Positions 54,529 through 63,486 of a DNA stretch of 64,000 nt are shown here, one piece after another (the first letter of the stretch is position 1; each line of letters opens with the position of its first letter). The translations under genes were made by a program, and so were the position numbers. The DNA comes from Neobacillus sp. FSL H8-0543 (GTDB taxonomy: Bacteria > Bacillota > Bacilli > Bacillales > Cytobacillaceae), in assembly GCF_038592905.1 (NCBI RefSeq), contig NZ_CP151943.1:1304501-1368500 (forward strand), given 5' to 3'. The notes beneath the pieces are model-generated. The model searched no databases. It was given only the letters and a program-made list of their open reading frames with translations, and was not told the DNA's origin.

Positions 54529-54611
54529 AAACTATGCACTCCCCATCCTATTCAATATATCTACTATTTATTTTCAAGTAAGAAAGTATAGAAATCAAGC
54601 CTTACCAGATT

Positions 54612-54643
54612 ATAAAAGGCTATTCCCAAGCACGGGAATAGCC
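54612..54643 (-). terminator. Terminator of sodC
   Basis: GGCTATTCCC / GGGAATAGCC, perfect 10-bp stem, 6-base loop, with TTTTATAAT on the minus strand. Confidence 0.85.
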
Positions 54644-54649
54644 CTCCAT

Positions 54650-55204
54650 TTATTCCTTTTCATCCTGTGACGCCTTTTGCCCCGCTTTATTTTTATCCTT
54701 GGAAATTTCCCCGCAAGCAATTCGGTTTCCAGAATCGCCAGAAGGTTGTGTCATTCCATCATCTTTTTCTTCATCAACAACAATGGTTGTACCCTCTTTA
54801 GTTAACAGCGAAGTCTTCCCGTCTTTTAAGGTAACTGCAGGTACCATTAATTCCGCCTTTACAGATCCATCATCCTCGACAATTAAGTTTGGAAGATCCC
54901 CTGCATGCGCCCCCTTAGGGTGCAATAAACCGTGTTCTTTATCCTCAGGGTTAAAGTGGTTGCCAGCTGTTTTAAATTCTGGCGCCTCACACTTTCCCTT
55001 ATCGTGTATATGTATAGCATGCTCTCCTGCTGAAAGCCCCTTTAAATCAACCTCCGCCTTTACCCCGCTCGCCTGCTCAGTTAAAGTAACGTTTCCTAAT
55101 GAATCACCGACCGCATTAAATATTTCAACTTCAATCTTAGTAACATTCTTTTCCAAACAGCCTGTTAGTAGCAGAATAAGGATAATACTCCAGAACTTCT
55201 TCAT
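54650..55204 (-). CDS. sodC: Cu/Zn superoxide dismutase-like lipoprotein (YojM/SodC)
   Basis: 184 aa from the ATG after GGGGGA; the frame runs 39 codons upstream through the duplicated terminator region and is rejected there. Lipoprotein signal MKKFWSIILILLLTGC. SodC fold: AGEHAIHIHDKGKCEAPEFKTAGNHFNPEDKEHG (copper and zinc His), GAHAGDLPNLIVEDDG and GGNRIACGEI-like SGDSGNRIACGEI. The first copper His pair (HIHDKG) is present, but whether all four Cu ligands exist needs alignment; B. subtilis YojM lacks some and is inactive. Probably outside the membrane. Confidence 0.88.
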   Translation of the reverse strand: MKKFWSIILILLLTGCLEKNVTKIEVEIFNAVGDSLGNVTLTEQASGVKAEVDLKGLSAGEHAIHIHDKGKCEAPEFKTAGNHFNPEDKEHGLLHPKGAHAGDLPNLIVEDDGSVKAELMVPAVTLKDGKTSLLTKEGTTIVVDEEKDDGMTQPSGDSGNRIACGEISKDKNKAGQKASQDEKE

Positions 55205-55240
55205 ATTATATTCCCCCAGATAACCTTTTAATGTTAAGTT

Positions 55241-55421
55241 TCCCCAGGGGAAAAACCTTATGCAAAGAAAAGCATTAGCAGCCCTGTATAGTATAACAAA
55301 AAAGGAACAGTTAACTTTCACTGTCCCCTGGTTTTCCCCAGGGGAAAAACCTTATGCAAGGAAAAGCAAAGCGGTCTTTTAGAGACTAACAAAAAAGGAA
55401 CAGTTATCTATCACTGTCCCC
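55241..55421. repeat. ~93-bp direct duplication carrying a terminator
   Basis: Copy 1 (55241-55328) and copy 2 (55335-55421) share CCCCAGGGGAAAAACCTTATGCAA, a variable middle, and AAAAAAGGAACAGTTA..CACTGTCCC. Read leftward, the last part is a terminator (GGGACAGT / ACTGTTCC, then T6). The copy next to the 72-aa gene encodes its last codons in the stem; the other is a spare. The GGGGAAA.. palindrome CCCCAGGGG is in both. Confidence 0.85.
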
Positions 55422-55622
55422 ATGTGTTTCCTGTTGATTTATTAATTTTTCTTCAAGTTCTTTTGCTTTTTTTGCTTCCCTTTTTGATACTTTAATAATC
55501 AATCTCATGGTGAGAAGTGCACCAATCATAAAAATAATAAACGTAATCGCTGCAGGTCCATATTCCGACTTATCTTCAGGAAAGTATAAAAATAAGGAAA
55601 GTACATTGGGCTGAAACATCAT
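55404..55622 (-). CDS. Small membrane protein, hypothetical
   Basis: 72 aa. One membrane helix (AAITFIIFMIGALLTMRLII) followed by a charged helix KVSKREAKKAKELEEKL. ATG after AAGGGAG. Its last codons (GDSDR) are written in the stem of its own terminator at 55390-55421. No family recognised; a possible single-pass regulator or structural protein. Confidence 0.72.
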   Translation of the reverse strand: MMFQPNVLSLFLYFPEDKSEYGPAAITFIIFMIGALLTMRLIIKVSKREAKKAKELEEKLINQQETHGDSDR

Positions 55623-55702
55623 TTTCTCCCTTTCTATAAAGGAATATCGCTAATCTTATTATAGCAACAAAATGTGGTTCGCACCATTTATGAATCTTTT
55701 CC

Positions 55703-56305
55703 TTACGTTTTACCCATTACCTTAATACTGTTAATAAGGATATCTTTCTCTGGTTTATCTTTATCCGTAGGTGATTCAGCTATTTTATCTACTGTGTCCA
55801 TTCCTTCAATCACTTGTCCAAAAACAGTATGGCGGTGGTCAAGCCAAGGTGTCCCTCCGATTTTTTCATATGCTTCAATAATCGCCCCTGGATATCCAGA
55901 CTTTTCTATTTCCGTCTTTATTGAAGGATCCAATGAGTTTTTTTGAACAATGAAAAATTGACTTCCATTCGTGTTTGAACCCGAATTTGCCATCGATAAG
56001 GCACCATGTAAATTATAAAGGCGGTCAGAGAATTCGTCTTCAAACGGTGTGCCATATATACTCTCTCCACCTGTACCATTTCCATTTGGATCTCCGCCTT
56101 GAATCATAAAATTATTGATGACACGGTGAAAAGTAAGTCCATTATAATAACCTTCCTCACCGTGTTTCACAAAGTTTTCAACGGCCTTTGGAGCATATTC
56201 AGGGAAAAGTTTTATTTTTATTGTTCCCATCGTTGTTTCCATTTCAACTAATTTTTCATTTTCTGAGACCTCAGAGGAAAGCTGAGGATACACTCCGTTT
56301 CCCAC
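55703..56305 (-). CDS. ppiB: Peptidyl-prolyl cis-trans isomerase, cyclophilin type
   Basis: 200 aa from GTG, 8 nt after AAGGGAG. Cyclophilin core: METTMGTIKIKLFPEYAPKAVENFVKH, LTFHRVINNFMIQGGDPNGNGTGG, LHGALSMANSGSNTNGSQFFIV and HTVFGQVIEGMDTVDKIA. Active-site Arg (FHRV) and the GSQFFI motif are present. No signal peptide is seen, so it acts in the cytosol; the N-terminal 20 residues are extra compared with small PpiB proteins. Confidence 0.93.
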   Translation of the reverse strand: MGNGVYPQLSSEVSENEKLVEMETTMGTIKIKLFPEYAPKAVENFVKHGEEGYYNGLTFHRVINNFMIQGGDPNGNGTGGESIYGTPFEDEFSDRLYNLHGALSMANSGSNTNGSQFFIVQKNSLDPSIKTEIEKSGYPGAIIEAYEKIGGTPWLDHRHTVFGQVIEGMDTVDKIAESPTDKDKPEKDILINSIKVMGKT

Positions 56306-56448
56306 TTGATTGCTCCCTTCCTTTTCATCTGTTTTATTATCCCTGTGTTACTTTAATTTAACCTAAATGAACTTTTTTCCCTCATTATTTTTCTTTTTTC
56401 ACTAAAAATAGTAAAATAAAGCCATTAGACTAATTAGGGGGATTTATT

Positions 56449-56829
56449 TTGTCAGAATTAAAGATTGGTGAAATTGTCACAGGAATATATAAAACAGGAA
56501 AATATATTGGGGAACTAACTGAGGAACGGCCACAGCATTATTTAATAAGAGTTCTAGCCGTGTTAAAACACCCTATGCAAGGCGATCTGCATAGCCCGAA
56601 AGATGCTGACGTTCTCGTTTTTCATGAAAGAAGGGCGCTTTCTTATAGAGAACAAACAAACATCCCCAAGCAAATGGTCAAGCCATTCGATAAAGAAGTA
56701 CCTGATTATCAGCAATCCCTAAAAGAAGCAGTGGAAAAAGCAAAAAAAGAACTAACCGAAAATCCAACACCATGGGCAGAAATGAGCCTAAAAATGTACG
56801 CCTCACTCGAAAAGGACTATTTTAAATAA
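56449..56829 (+). CDS. kapB: Kinase-associated protein KapB
   Basis: 126 aa from TTG, 8 nt after GGGGGA. KIGEIVTGIYKTGKYIGELTEERPQHYLIRVLAVLKHPMQGDLHSP and the tryptophan region NPTPWAEMSLKMYASLEKDYF match KapB. It is needed for KinB activity in the sporulation phosphorelay. No lipobox cysteine is seen here, so it may be cytosolic despite the family name. It converges with kapD. Confidence 0.93.
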   Translation: MSELKIGEIVTGIYKTGKYIGELTEERPQHYLIRVLAVLKHPMQGDLHSPKDADVLVFHERRALSYREQTNIPKQMVKPFDKEVPDYQQSLKEAVEKAKKELTENPTPWAEMSLKMYASLEKDYFK

Positions 56830-56838
56830 AAGCACACT

Positions 56839-56873
56839 AAAGGCCAAATCAGTTTGAATGATTTGGCCTTTTA
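56839..56873. terminator. Bidirectional terminator between kapB and kapD
   Basis: AAAGGCCAAATCA / TGATTTGGCCTTT, perfect 13-bp stem, 7-base loop. It closes both converging genes. Confidence 0.92.
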
Positions 56874-57491
56874 TGCGAATTCATTTAATAGCTTTGAAAA
56901 ATCTACTCGATCACCAATAGTTGTTGGCTTTGGTTTTTCCAAATAACGTTTATCCTTCTCCACTAATCGGAATATATTATAAGTAGTCAGCGCATCATCC
57001 AGTGCCCGATGATGTCTGCCTGTTCCTTCCTTTCCATATTCCTGAACTGCCTTCCATAAGCCTGTTTGATTTTGATCACCGAAGAATCGCTTATACTCCA
57101 TGGATAAATCTAACTCGGTTGCATTAAATGGAAATTTCAAACCTGCTTCCATACAATTATGCCGAAGAACCTTCATGTCCATATTTCCCCAAGTAACAAT
57201 AGTCGTTTGGATATTTTTCTTGAACTCTTCTAACTTTCTAATGAATTCGAAGAAAGAAATGCCTGTATCCACCTGCTGCTGTGAAATATGTAAGAATGAT
57301 TTGCAGCGTTCAGATAAAGCTGGGAACTTCAATGGAGTCACATAGGAAGAGAATTGCTCAGTAATTTGATCATCAATAACTGAAACAAGCCCGACCTCAA
57401 TAATTTCCGGAAAAAAGTTCTTCATTCGAACATTTCGTTCAGGCATCGTAAATTCAAAATCAATAAAAATATATTGATGCCGTTCTTTCAT
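56871..57491 (-). CDS. kapD: KapD: DnaQ-type 3'-5' exonuclease, KinA pathway inhibitor
   Basis: 206 aa from the ATG after AAAGGGGTG; a 7-codon extension is rejected. DEDDh exonuclease motifs: IFIDFEFT (I), VTWGNMDMKVLRHNC (II) and GRHHRALDDALTTYNIF (III). In B. subtilis KapD blocks the KinA branch of the sporulation phosphorelay. Its substrate is not established. Upstream DNA (57513-57678) is AT-rich with no further gene. Confidence 0.92.
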   Translation of the reverse strand: MKERHQYIFIDFEFTMPERNVRMKNFFPEIIEVGLVSVIDDQITEQFSSYVTPLKFPALSERCKSFLHISQQQVDTGISFFEFIRKLEEFKKNIQTTIVTWGNMDMKVLRHNCMEAGLKFPFNATELDLSMEYKRFFGDQNQTGLWKAVQEYGKEGTGRHHRALDDALTTYNIFRLVEKDKRYLEKPKPTTIGDRVDFSKLLNEFA

Positions 57492-57678
57492 GTTTCCACC
57501 CCTTTCTAACAAAATATCTTACTACCATTATATAGAGAAACCTGTACAAAAAATTGTACTTATTCTCTATTTTTTTACATTATATCATGAATTTCAATGG
57601 AATTTTTTAAATTTTTCAACAATAAACATTCTCATTATTAGAAAATTCCGCCAGATACCTCTTTATAATATATTATGG

Positions 57679-58062
57679 TCATTCCTTTATTTTAATGACC
57701 GCCATTGTACATCTTGACACACAAATGAGTCGATCCTGTTCATCAGTTATTTTGATGTCCCAAACCATAGTTGATTTTCCTTGATGCAACACAGTGCCGA
57801 CAGCTGTTACAAACCCTTCCTTGACCGGACGAACATGGTTTGCATTAATTTCTAATCCTACAGTCGCTTCGGTTTCTTTATCGACCAATTCATAAGCTCC
57901 TATACTAGCGACAGTCTCTGCTAATGCCACAGATGCTCCGCCATGAAGCAATCCGAACGGTTGACGCGTACGGCCATCTACTGGCATCTTAGCAATAACC
58001 TTACCAGGTTCCATATGTGTTACTTCAATTCCTAATGCTTCGATTAATGTGTTTTTAATCAT
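57679..58062 (-). CDS. yuxO: Hotdog-fold thioesterase YuxO/ComA2 family
   Basis: 127 aa. PaaI/4HBT motif QPFGLLHGGASVALAETVAS, with Glu after the HGG helix, and GLEINANHVRPVKEG. Highly similar to B. subtilis YuxO (ComA2), which is reported as a DHNA-CoA thioesterase for menaquinone. ATG after AAAGGGAG. In B. subtilis it follows comA; no comA is visible here. Confidence 0.9.
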   Translation of the reverse strand: MIKNTLIEALGIEVTHMEPGKVIAKMPVDGRTRQPFGLLHGGASVALAETVASIGAYELVDKETEATVGLEINANHVRPVKEGFVTAVGTVLHQGKSTMVWDIKITDEQDRLICVSRCTMAVIKIKE

Positions 58063-58155
58063 TTTAAACTCCCTTTCCCAATACAGTTGTATTTATGATA
58101 TCAATTATATATTCTCTTTAATGCCAAATTTCCCTTTTAAAAAGACAGAAAAATA

Positions 58156-58180
58156 AAAAACAGCTACGAGAGCTGTTTTT
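58156..58180 (-). terminator. Terminator of the coat-like gene
   Basis: AAAAACAGCT / AGCTGTTTTT, 10-bp perfect stem, 5-base loop, followed by A-run (T on minus). Confidence 0.88.
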
Positions 58181-58190
58181 ATCAGTAACA

Positions 58191-58430
58191 CTAGAAATAA
58201 CCAGGTGCTCCATATCCAGGATAACCAACCCCTGCATAGCCCACACCGGGATAACCATATCCATAACCAGGGTATCCATAGAATGGAACTGGTGGACCAT
58301 AGAATGGACGAGGATAAAATAAAGCACTTCCTAATAGCCCGCCTACTAAGCCACCTAACAATGGTAAACCAAATCCAAAGCCAATAAATCTATTATCATG
58401 ACTTGGATACGGGCTTCGATAATAATGCAT
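58191..58430 (-). CDS. Gly/Tyr/Pro-rich coat-like protein
   Basis: 79 aa. MHYYRSPYPSHDN, then a hydrophobic Gly segment (FGFGLPLLGGLVGGLLGSALF), then repeats of YPGYGYGYPGVGYAGVGYPG. It has no cysteine. Composition suits spore-coat or exosporium assembly and may be an equivalent of YuzC in the same region of B. subtilis; identity is inferred. Ends at a strong terminator. Confidence 0.7.
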   Translation of the reverse strand: MHYYRSPYPSHDNRFIGFGFGLPLLGGLVGGLLGSALFYPRPFYGPPVPFYGYPGYGYGYPGVGYAGVGYPGYGAPGYF

Positions 58431-58510
58431 ATTGCCTACCTCCTTTTCGCAATACTTGCCTACACTATTTCATATGCGAAAAAAGGCAGGATGGGTTGGG
58501 CAATGAATGA

Positions 58511-58535
58511 AAAACCCCCGATTAGAAATCGGGGG
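58511..58535 (-). terminator. Terminator of pepA
   Basis: CCCCCGATT / AATCGGGGG, perfect 9-bp GC-rich stem, 3-base loop, TTTTTCATT on minus. Very strong. Confidence 0.93.
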
Positions 58536-58547
58536 ATCAGTAATTAC

Positions 58548-60053
58548 TTAATTAATTGGTTCAAAGCGTTCTACGAATAAGGCAAGTGTCCGGGTCATTA
58601 CCCCAGTTGCACCAGCAGGTCCTAGATCATACTCTTTCGAGGATGTAGAAGTTCCTGCAATATCTAAGTGGACCCACGGTGTACCCTCTGCAAATTCTCC
58701 GATAAAAGCACCAGCAACAATTGCATGTCCAGCTGCCCCGGGAGAATTATTTAGATCAGCTACTTTGCTATCCCTAACACGTTCCTTATCCTTCTCAAAC
58801 AATGGCAGGAGCCACATTGGCTCGCCAGCTTCCATCGAAGCTTCCAGCACCTGTTCAAACAACGGTTCATGATTGGTCATCGCTCCCGTCGTATGCATTC
58901 CGAGAGCAGTGATTATACCACCAGTTAGAGTTGCTACATCAACTAAATACTCTGCACCATGATGCTTAGCATAGGTTACCGCATCCGCGAGAACAAGTCT
59001 TCCTTCCGCATCTGTATTTAATACCTCAATTGTTTTACCGCTCATCGAGGTAATCACATCATCTGGTTTAAAAGCATTCCCACTAATCATGTTGTCAGTT
59101 GAAGGGATAACAGCAACAACATTTTGTTCAGACTTAAGTTCACCTATAATCTCCATGGCTCCAAGTACCGCAGCAGCGCCGCCCATATCAGTTTTCATCC
59201 CAACAATACCCGCTTTTGTCTTAATAGAATAACCACCCGTATCAAAGGTAATCCCTTTTCCAACTAGGCCAATTACATCCTGCCATTCTTCTTTTCCTTG
59301 ATACTTTAAGACAATCATTTTAGGAGGTTCAGCGGATCCCTGATTTACCGCAAGAAACGCACCCATTCCCAATTTCTCAATTTCATCTTTATCTAAAATT
59401 TCCAAGTCGAAATTATAGGTAGCTGCAAGATCCTTTGCATAATTAGCCATATCAGTTGCTGTCAGCAGATTCCCTGGAGTATTCACAAGTGTACGGGCAG
59501 AATTCGTACCTTTACCAAATGCATAGCCAACTGTTAACGATGCTTTAATGTCCTCTTGTTCAAGTAATGGGCTATAAATTGTGATACTTTCGAGGCTCTT
59601 CTCGGGTTCATTTGATTTTTGTTTATACCCGTCATATTTATAGGTAGCTAAAGCAAAGGCCTCGCTCACTGCATGTGCAGCATCTAAACCATCCACCTTA
59701 TCCATTGTAAACGTATCTAAAAGGATAGCTGTTTCTCCCAGCTTACTAGCTTTTAAAGCTTTAAATCCTTTCCCTAAAGCTTCACTTAGTTTATCAAAGT
59801 TAAACTCCTTTTCTTTACCTAAACCAATAAACCAAATTCTTTTTGCGCCAATCTTGCCAAAACTATGTACTTTAGTGATGCTCTTTAACTTTGCAGAAAT
59901 ATCCCCAGATTTGACTAGCTCCGTGAGCTGACCTTCAAATTGTTCGTCTAGCTTAGCCAAAACTCCTGAAAACTTCTCCGGTTTATCAAACAGTCCAATA
60001 ACCAAGCCTTCATGGGCTGCTGAATAGTCCATTTCACTTTTTACATGAAACAT
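58548..60053 (-). CDS. pepA: Leucyl aminopeptidase (PepA / YuiE)
   Basis: 501 aa. M17 catalytic domain: [37 protein letters not shown] and the signature [17 protein letters not shown], with both metal centre Asp/Glu and Lys residues. The N-terminal 160 residues are the usual macrodomain-like part. B. subtilis YuiE occupies the same position next to yuiD/yuiC. It cleaves N-terminal residues from peptides in the cytosol. Confidence 0.96.
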   Translation of the reverse strand: MFHVKSEMDYSAAHEGLVIGLFDKPEKFSGVLAKLDEQFEGQLTELVKSGDISAKLKSITKVHSFGKIGAKRIWFIGLGKEKEFNFDKLSEALGKGFKALKASKLGETAILLDTFTMDKVDGLDAAHAVSEAFALATYKYDGYKQKSNEPEKSLESITIYSPLLEQEDIKASLTVGYAFGKGTNSARTLVNTPGNLLTATDMANYAKDLAATYNFDLEILDKDEIEKLGMGAFLAVNQGSAEPPKMIVLKYQGKEEWQDVIGLVGKGITFDTGGYSIKTKAGIVGMKTDMGGAAAVLGAMEIIGELKSEQNVVAVIPSTDNMISGNAFKPDDVITSMSGKTIEVLNTDAEGRLVLADAVTYAKHHGAEYLVDVATLTGGIITALGMHTTGAMTNHEPLFEQVLEASMEAGEPMWLLPLFEKDKERVRDSKVADLNNSPGAAGHAIVAGAFIGEFAEGTPWVHLDIAGTSTSSKEYDLGPAGATGVMTRTLALFVERFEPIN

Positions 60054-60163
60054 TTATATCCACCTCCAAATAAATTACCTTTTTAATTATATCCGAAAAG
60101 TAATTATATTTCGACTATCTAAATAACTTCTACATAAAGAAAGGCAGGACATATGCCTGCTCT

Positions 60164-60778
60164 TCATCTTCTTTCAGATTTAATATATTGTTGACGGAAA
60201 ACCTGCATTGTTTTATCCTCATTTAATGCTTGTAATTGTTCTTCGGTAAGACTCCCATTACCTTGTTGGATAACATAGACTTCAATTTCTCGTTTACCCC
60301 ATTCATTATAAACATCATCAACCGTTTCATAATAAAGATCTACTTTATTACCCTTAATTGCTCCGCCTTTATCAGCTACAACGCCATACCCATATTCTGG
60401 GATAAATAGAATCGTCCCAATAGGAAACACATTCAAATCAGCAGCTACAGTTGAATATAAATCACGTTTTACTTTTACACCTGAATAGGTAATCCCATAT
60501 TCAGGGTGACCTTCATTTTTCCCTGTAGATTCATAGCCTGCCGTATATCCTGTTGCAATTACGTTCTTCTTCGGATATTGTGACCAGTCGAAAGCATCCT
60601 CCAATGGCGGAGTTGTTCCAGATACTGTTTGACTATTAGCTGCCGCCCCGGCACTGAGACTTTTTAAAATATATGATTTCGTATCTACTCCTGATATAGA
60701 TTGGAAAGTTACCATTAATGCCAAAAAGAAAAGAATAGTCATCGTTAAACGCTTTATCCATTTTTTAAGGTTATTCAT
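60164..60778 (-). CDS. yuiC: YuiC: membrane-anchored 3D-domain protein (MltA-like fold)
   Basis: 204 aa. Membrane anchor at residues 10-30, then a 3D domain with [59 protein letters not shown]. The three conserved Asp residues (AADLN, VADKGG, VDLYY) are in place. B. subtilis YuiC is a stationary-phase survival (Sps) peptidoglycan enzyme of this fold. It has a terminator region to yuiB. Confidence 0.92.
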   Translation of the reverse strand: MNNLKKWIKRLTMTILFFLALMVTFQSISGVDTKSYILKSLSAGAAANSQTVSGTTPPLEDAFDWSQYPKKNVIATGYTAGYESTGKNEGHPEYGITYSGVKVKRDLYSTVAADLNVFPIGTILFIPEYGYGVVADKGGAIKGNKVDLYYETVDDVYNEWGKREIEVYVIQQGNGSLTEEQLQALNEDKTMQVFRQQYIKSERR

Positions 60779-60890
60779 TTAATTTTTCACTCCTCCCAAA
60801 ATATTCATTTCCCAACAGGCAATGAATTATTCAAAAGGAATAAAATACCTTTCATTTATACAGACGATTCTTGGGTTTTTGCCCGCAAAA

Positions 60891-60918
60891 AAAGACCTTT
60901 CACATCGGAAAAGTCTTT
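60891..60918 (-). terminator. Terminator of yuiB
   Basis: AAAGACTTTT / AAAGGTCTTT (read leftward, imperfect), followed by seven T on minus. It overlaps the yuiB stop. Confidence 0.75.
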
Positions 60919-61240
60919 AAAACATTTGATATCCGTTTTTACGGAGAAGCTTAATAGTCAGTCCCGCACAAATCGCTCCTGCTAAACCACTGACCAATAT
61001 AAGTATATCTGCAGTTGCCAGCGAGCTTAGCTTTTGACCTAACTCTTGAAAAGCAACCTTACTATTTGTAAAATATTCAATAAACTTTACTTTATCCACT
61101 ATAAAAATAGCTATAACAGGATAGGCAATCGCCATAACCCAAGACATCCGGAGAAGCATGTTTAGGATAAATCCAATTCCAAAAAATAAGACGAAAAATA
61201 GTAAAATTGAAATAATTAAAACAACAATGCTCATTTGCAT
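60917..61240 (-). CDS. yuiB: YuiB-like membrane protein
   Basis: 107 aa from the ATG with GGGGG 7 nt upstream; the longer frame upstream (19 codons) lacks a ribosome site. Three membrane helices (VVLIISILLFFVLFFGIGFIL; WVMAIAYPVIAIFIV; ILILVSGLAGAICAGLTI). Order yuiC-yuiB-yuiA as in B. subtilis. Function unknown. Confidence 0.88.
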   Translation of the reverse strand: MQMSIVVLIISILLFFVLFFGIGFILNMLLRMSWVMAIAYPVIAIFIVDKVKFIEYFTNSKVAFQELGQKLSSLATADILILVSGLAGAICAGLTIKLLRKNGYQMF

Positions 61241-61330
61241 TGGTATTCCCCCTTTATACATCAATAATAGTGTACTTAATGTCCTAAAGAGAGTCAATAA
61301 TTTTAATATCGATCGCTATATAAAACTTGT

Positions 61331-61397
61331 CTGTTGATTGGAGCTCCAGGTGCTTAGCTTTCTGCAGGAGTCTCGCACCTTCCGCTCCTACCAACAG
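61331..61397. repeat. 67-bp hairpin element, Bacillaceae intergenic type
   Basis: CTGTTGATTGGAGC and GCTCCTACCAACAG form imperfect ends (two mismatches) around a GC-rich core with GGTGCTTAGC..TCTCGCACC. Composition differs from flanking DNA. It resembles the scattered TTGATTGGAGC-type intergenic repeat of some Bacillus relatives, recalled but not checked. Confidence 0.5.
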
Positions 61398-61432
61398 GTT
61401 CTGTAAACTCAGCATTGCCCTTTAAAACAGTA

Positions 61433-61466
61433 AAAAAGCCTCCCAATTATTCATGGAAGCTTTTCC
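61433..61466 (-). terminator. Terminator of yuiA
   Basis: AAAAAGCCTCC and GGAAGCTTTT with one bulge pair across an 11-base loop, T-rich on minus. Confidence 0.65.
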
Positions 61467-61480
61467 TCTATACTGTATTA

Positions 61481-61606
61481 CTACTCTTTTTTCTTTCCTG
61501 AGCCTCCGCAGCAGGTGCAGGTTTCAGACCCTCCTAGTAGCAATTGAAAATAACCATTTCCAGAACAATAATCACATTTTTTTGAGTCCAAGGCTGTCGT
61601 TTTCAT
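61481..61606 (-). CDS. yuiA: YuiA: small zinc-ribbon-like protein
   Basis: 41 aa from the ATG after AAGGAG; a 29-codon extension is rejected. Two CxxC-xGxG motifs (CDYCSGNGY and CTCCGGSGK), as in DnaJ-type zinc fingers and YuiA. Probably binds one zinc; role unknown. Upstream gap to yumB has only the terminator at 61804. Confidence 0.88.
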   Translation of the reverse strand: MKTTALDSKKCDYCSGNGYFQLLLGGSETCTCCGGSGKKKE

Positions 61607-61803
61607 CCAACCATCTCCTTGATAATGAATTATTTTAATTTTCTGATAATATAACAGAAAATTATAATATTGGAAAGAACGAAAATCGAGCAAAAAACAT
61701 TAATGAAAGCGGATACAAGATATATTTCCTTTCATTTTCTAATTATCCCTAACTCTTTCGATTTTTTTTAAAAAAGCACTTTATAAACACGCTCAAAAAA
61801 AAA

Positions 61804-61828
61804 AAAGAGCAGATTGCTTCTGCTCTTT
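61804..61828 (-). terminator. Terminator of yumB
   Basis: AAAGAGCAGA / TCTGCTCTTT, perfect 10-bp stem, 5-base loop, long A-run on plus (T-run on minus). Confidence 0.92.
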
Positions 61829-61846
61829 AGCTGATCATTTCGTATC

Positions 61847-63064
61847 TTAAAATACCTTGAATTTACCTTTTTTCAATACAAGACCAACTCCGCCAATCAT
61901 AAATAGTGAACGATTATCAACCACTTTTTTCATAATTGATGCCGCCGTACCAGTTACTTTTTTACCGAATACAACACCAATAGCATCATCTTCTCCTAAT
62001 GAACAAACTGTGCCTTTATTATCAAATGTAAATGATTCCAGCTCAGTCTTATTGCGGATTAATGCTCCAAGGTTGCGTGCTACTATCTCTCCTTGCTGCA
62101 TGGCAATTTGTGCCGTAGGCGGGTAGGGGCGATTAATCTCTTCATTAATTACAAGTGAGCTATCTCCGATAATAAAAACATTGTCATGTCCAGGTACACG
62201 TAGGTCTGGCTGTACTTTCACACGGCCTCTCATCGCTTCAAAACCAGATTTTTCAATGATTGAATTCCCGCGAATACCCGCTGCCCATACCACTGTACCA
62301 GCTTTAATCATACGCGGTTCTTCCTCACCTTTTGCTACAAGAATACCCTCGGGCGTGCATTCTTTAATCGCTGTTCCAATTTGGAATTCGATACCTTTTC
62401 TTTCTAATTGTGAAACTGCGTAGTTAACAAGCTCAGGATCGAAACCTGGTAGTACCGTTGGCGCGGCTTCCACACAGATAATTTTCACTTTATTGAAATC
62501 AACATCGTACTCATGACATAGTTCTGGGATCCGATTTGATAGTTCGCCAAGAAACTCAATTCCAGTAAAACCCGCACCACCGACTACGATTGTTAAACGG
62601 TCACCATTTTTTTCATCTTCCATATTGTACGTAGCAAATTGATATTCAATATGCTCGCGTAATTGACGAGAAGAGTTCACATTACTGATGCCAAATGCGT
62701 ATTCTTTTAGTCCTTTAATACCGAACGTTTCTGGCTCGCCGCCAAGTGCAATCACAAGGTAGTCATATTCTATTTCGCTATTTTCTAAAATTACCTTTTT
62801 ATCCTCTTTGTTGATTTCAACCACTGTATCTTGAACAAAATCAACTTTACTTCTATCAATAACATCACGAATATCATAACGAACACGGTCATGATGCAGC
62901 GTTCCCGCTGATGCCTCATGTAACCATGTTGTTTCATAATGGTAATCATTTTTATTAATTAAAACGACATCCGCTTCATTTACACCTATTATTTTTTGCA
63001 ATCTAACAGTTGTCATTAGACCGCCATATCCCGCACCAACTATAACAATTTTAGGCTTTCTCAA
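61847..63064 (-). CDS. yumB: NADH dehydrogenase-like flavoprotein (YumB, type II)
   Basis: 405 aa from a TTG giving [18 protein letters not shown], the same start as B. subtilis YumB; GTG codons up to 63079 overlap the ribosome site. FAD motif GAGYGG, NAD motif [16 protein letters not shown], and FAD contact [11 protein letters not shown]. Membrane-associated by its C-terminus. It feeds electrons from NADH to menaquinone without pumping. Divergent from yumC, as in B. subtilis. Confidence 0.92.
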   Translation of the reverse strand: MRKPKIVIVGAGYGGLMTTVRLQKIIGVNEADVVLINKNDYHYETTWLHEASAGTLHHDRVRYDIRDVIDRSKVDFVQDTVVEINKEDKKVILENSEIEYDYLVIALGGEPETFGIKGLKEYAFGISNVNSSRQLREHIEYQFATYNMEDEKNGDRLTIVVGGAGFTGIEFLGELSNRIPELCHEYDVDFNKVKIICVEAAPTVLPGFDPELVNYAVSQLERKGIEFQIGTAIKECTPEGILVAKGEEEPRMIKAGTVVWAAGIRGNSIIEKSGFEAMRGRVKVQPDLRVPGHDNVFIIGDSSLVINEEINRPYPPTAQIAMQQGEIVARNLGALIRNKTELESFTFDNKGTVCSLGEDDAIGVVFGKKVTGTAASIMKKVVDNRSLFMIGGVGLVLKKGKFKVF

Positions 63065-63079
63065 AGTGATCACTTCCAC

Positions 63080-63486
63080 CCTTATTTAGTATTTGAATTG
63101 TCCTTAGGCATATCTTCCTCAAATTATGAGATTTTTATTTAAAGAGCACTCTTTGTGATGTAATTCACGTACCATTATAAAACTAATGTGCCAATTGGCA
63201 ACACTATCATAAAACAGAAGCACCTATGCATTGTCTACCCCTTAACCAAAAAAAGTTTGCTAATCTGTCACATAATAGTAACAATATATTCACAATATAT
63301 CTTATGCTTTTATTTTCACAATATCAAGCGATTTGGCTGATTTATTTTATTAAAAAATACATACAGTTTCCTGTGTAGATTATTTATATCTGTCCTATAA
63401 TACTTCCCAAAAAATGTGAGCATTTTTTTAATTTGTGATATGATAAGGAATGGAGTTTACTACTACATAGTTGGGGGTAATATGGA
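63080..63486. promoter_or_regulatory. Divergent yumB/yumC intergenic region
   Basis: 407 bp, AT-rich, no gene seen. The likely yumC promoter is TATGAT at about 63440 with TG at the extended -10 position; its -35 is a poly-T stretch. A region of AT-rich sequence may drive yumB leftwards. No operator recognised. Confidence 0.45.
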
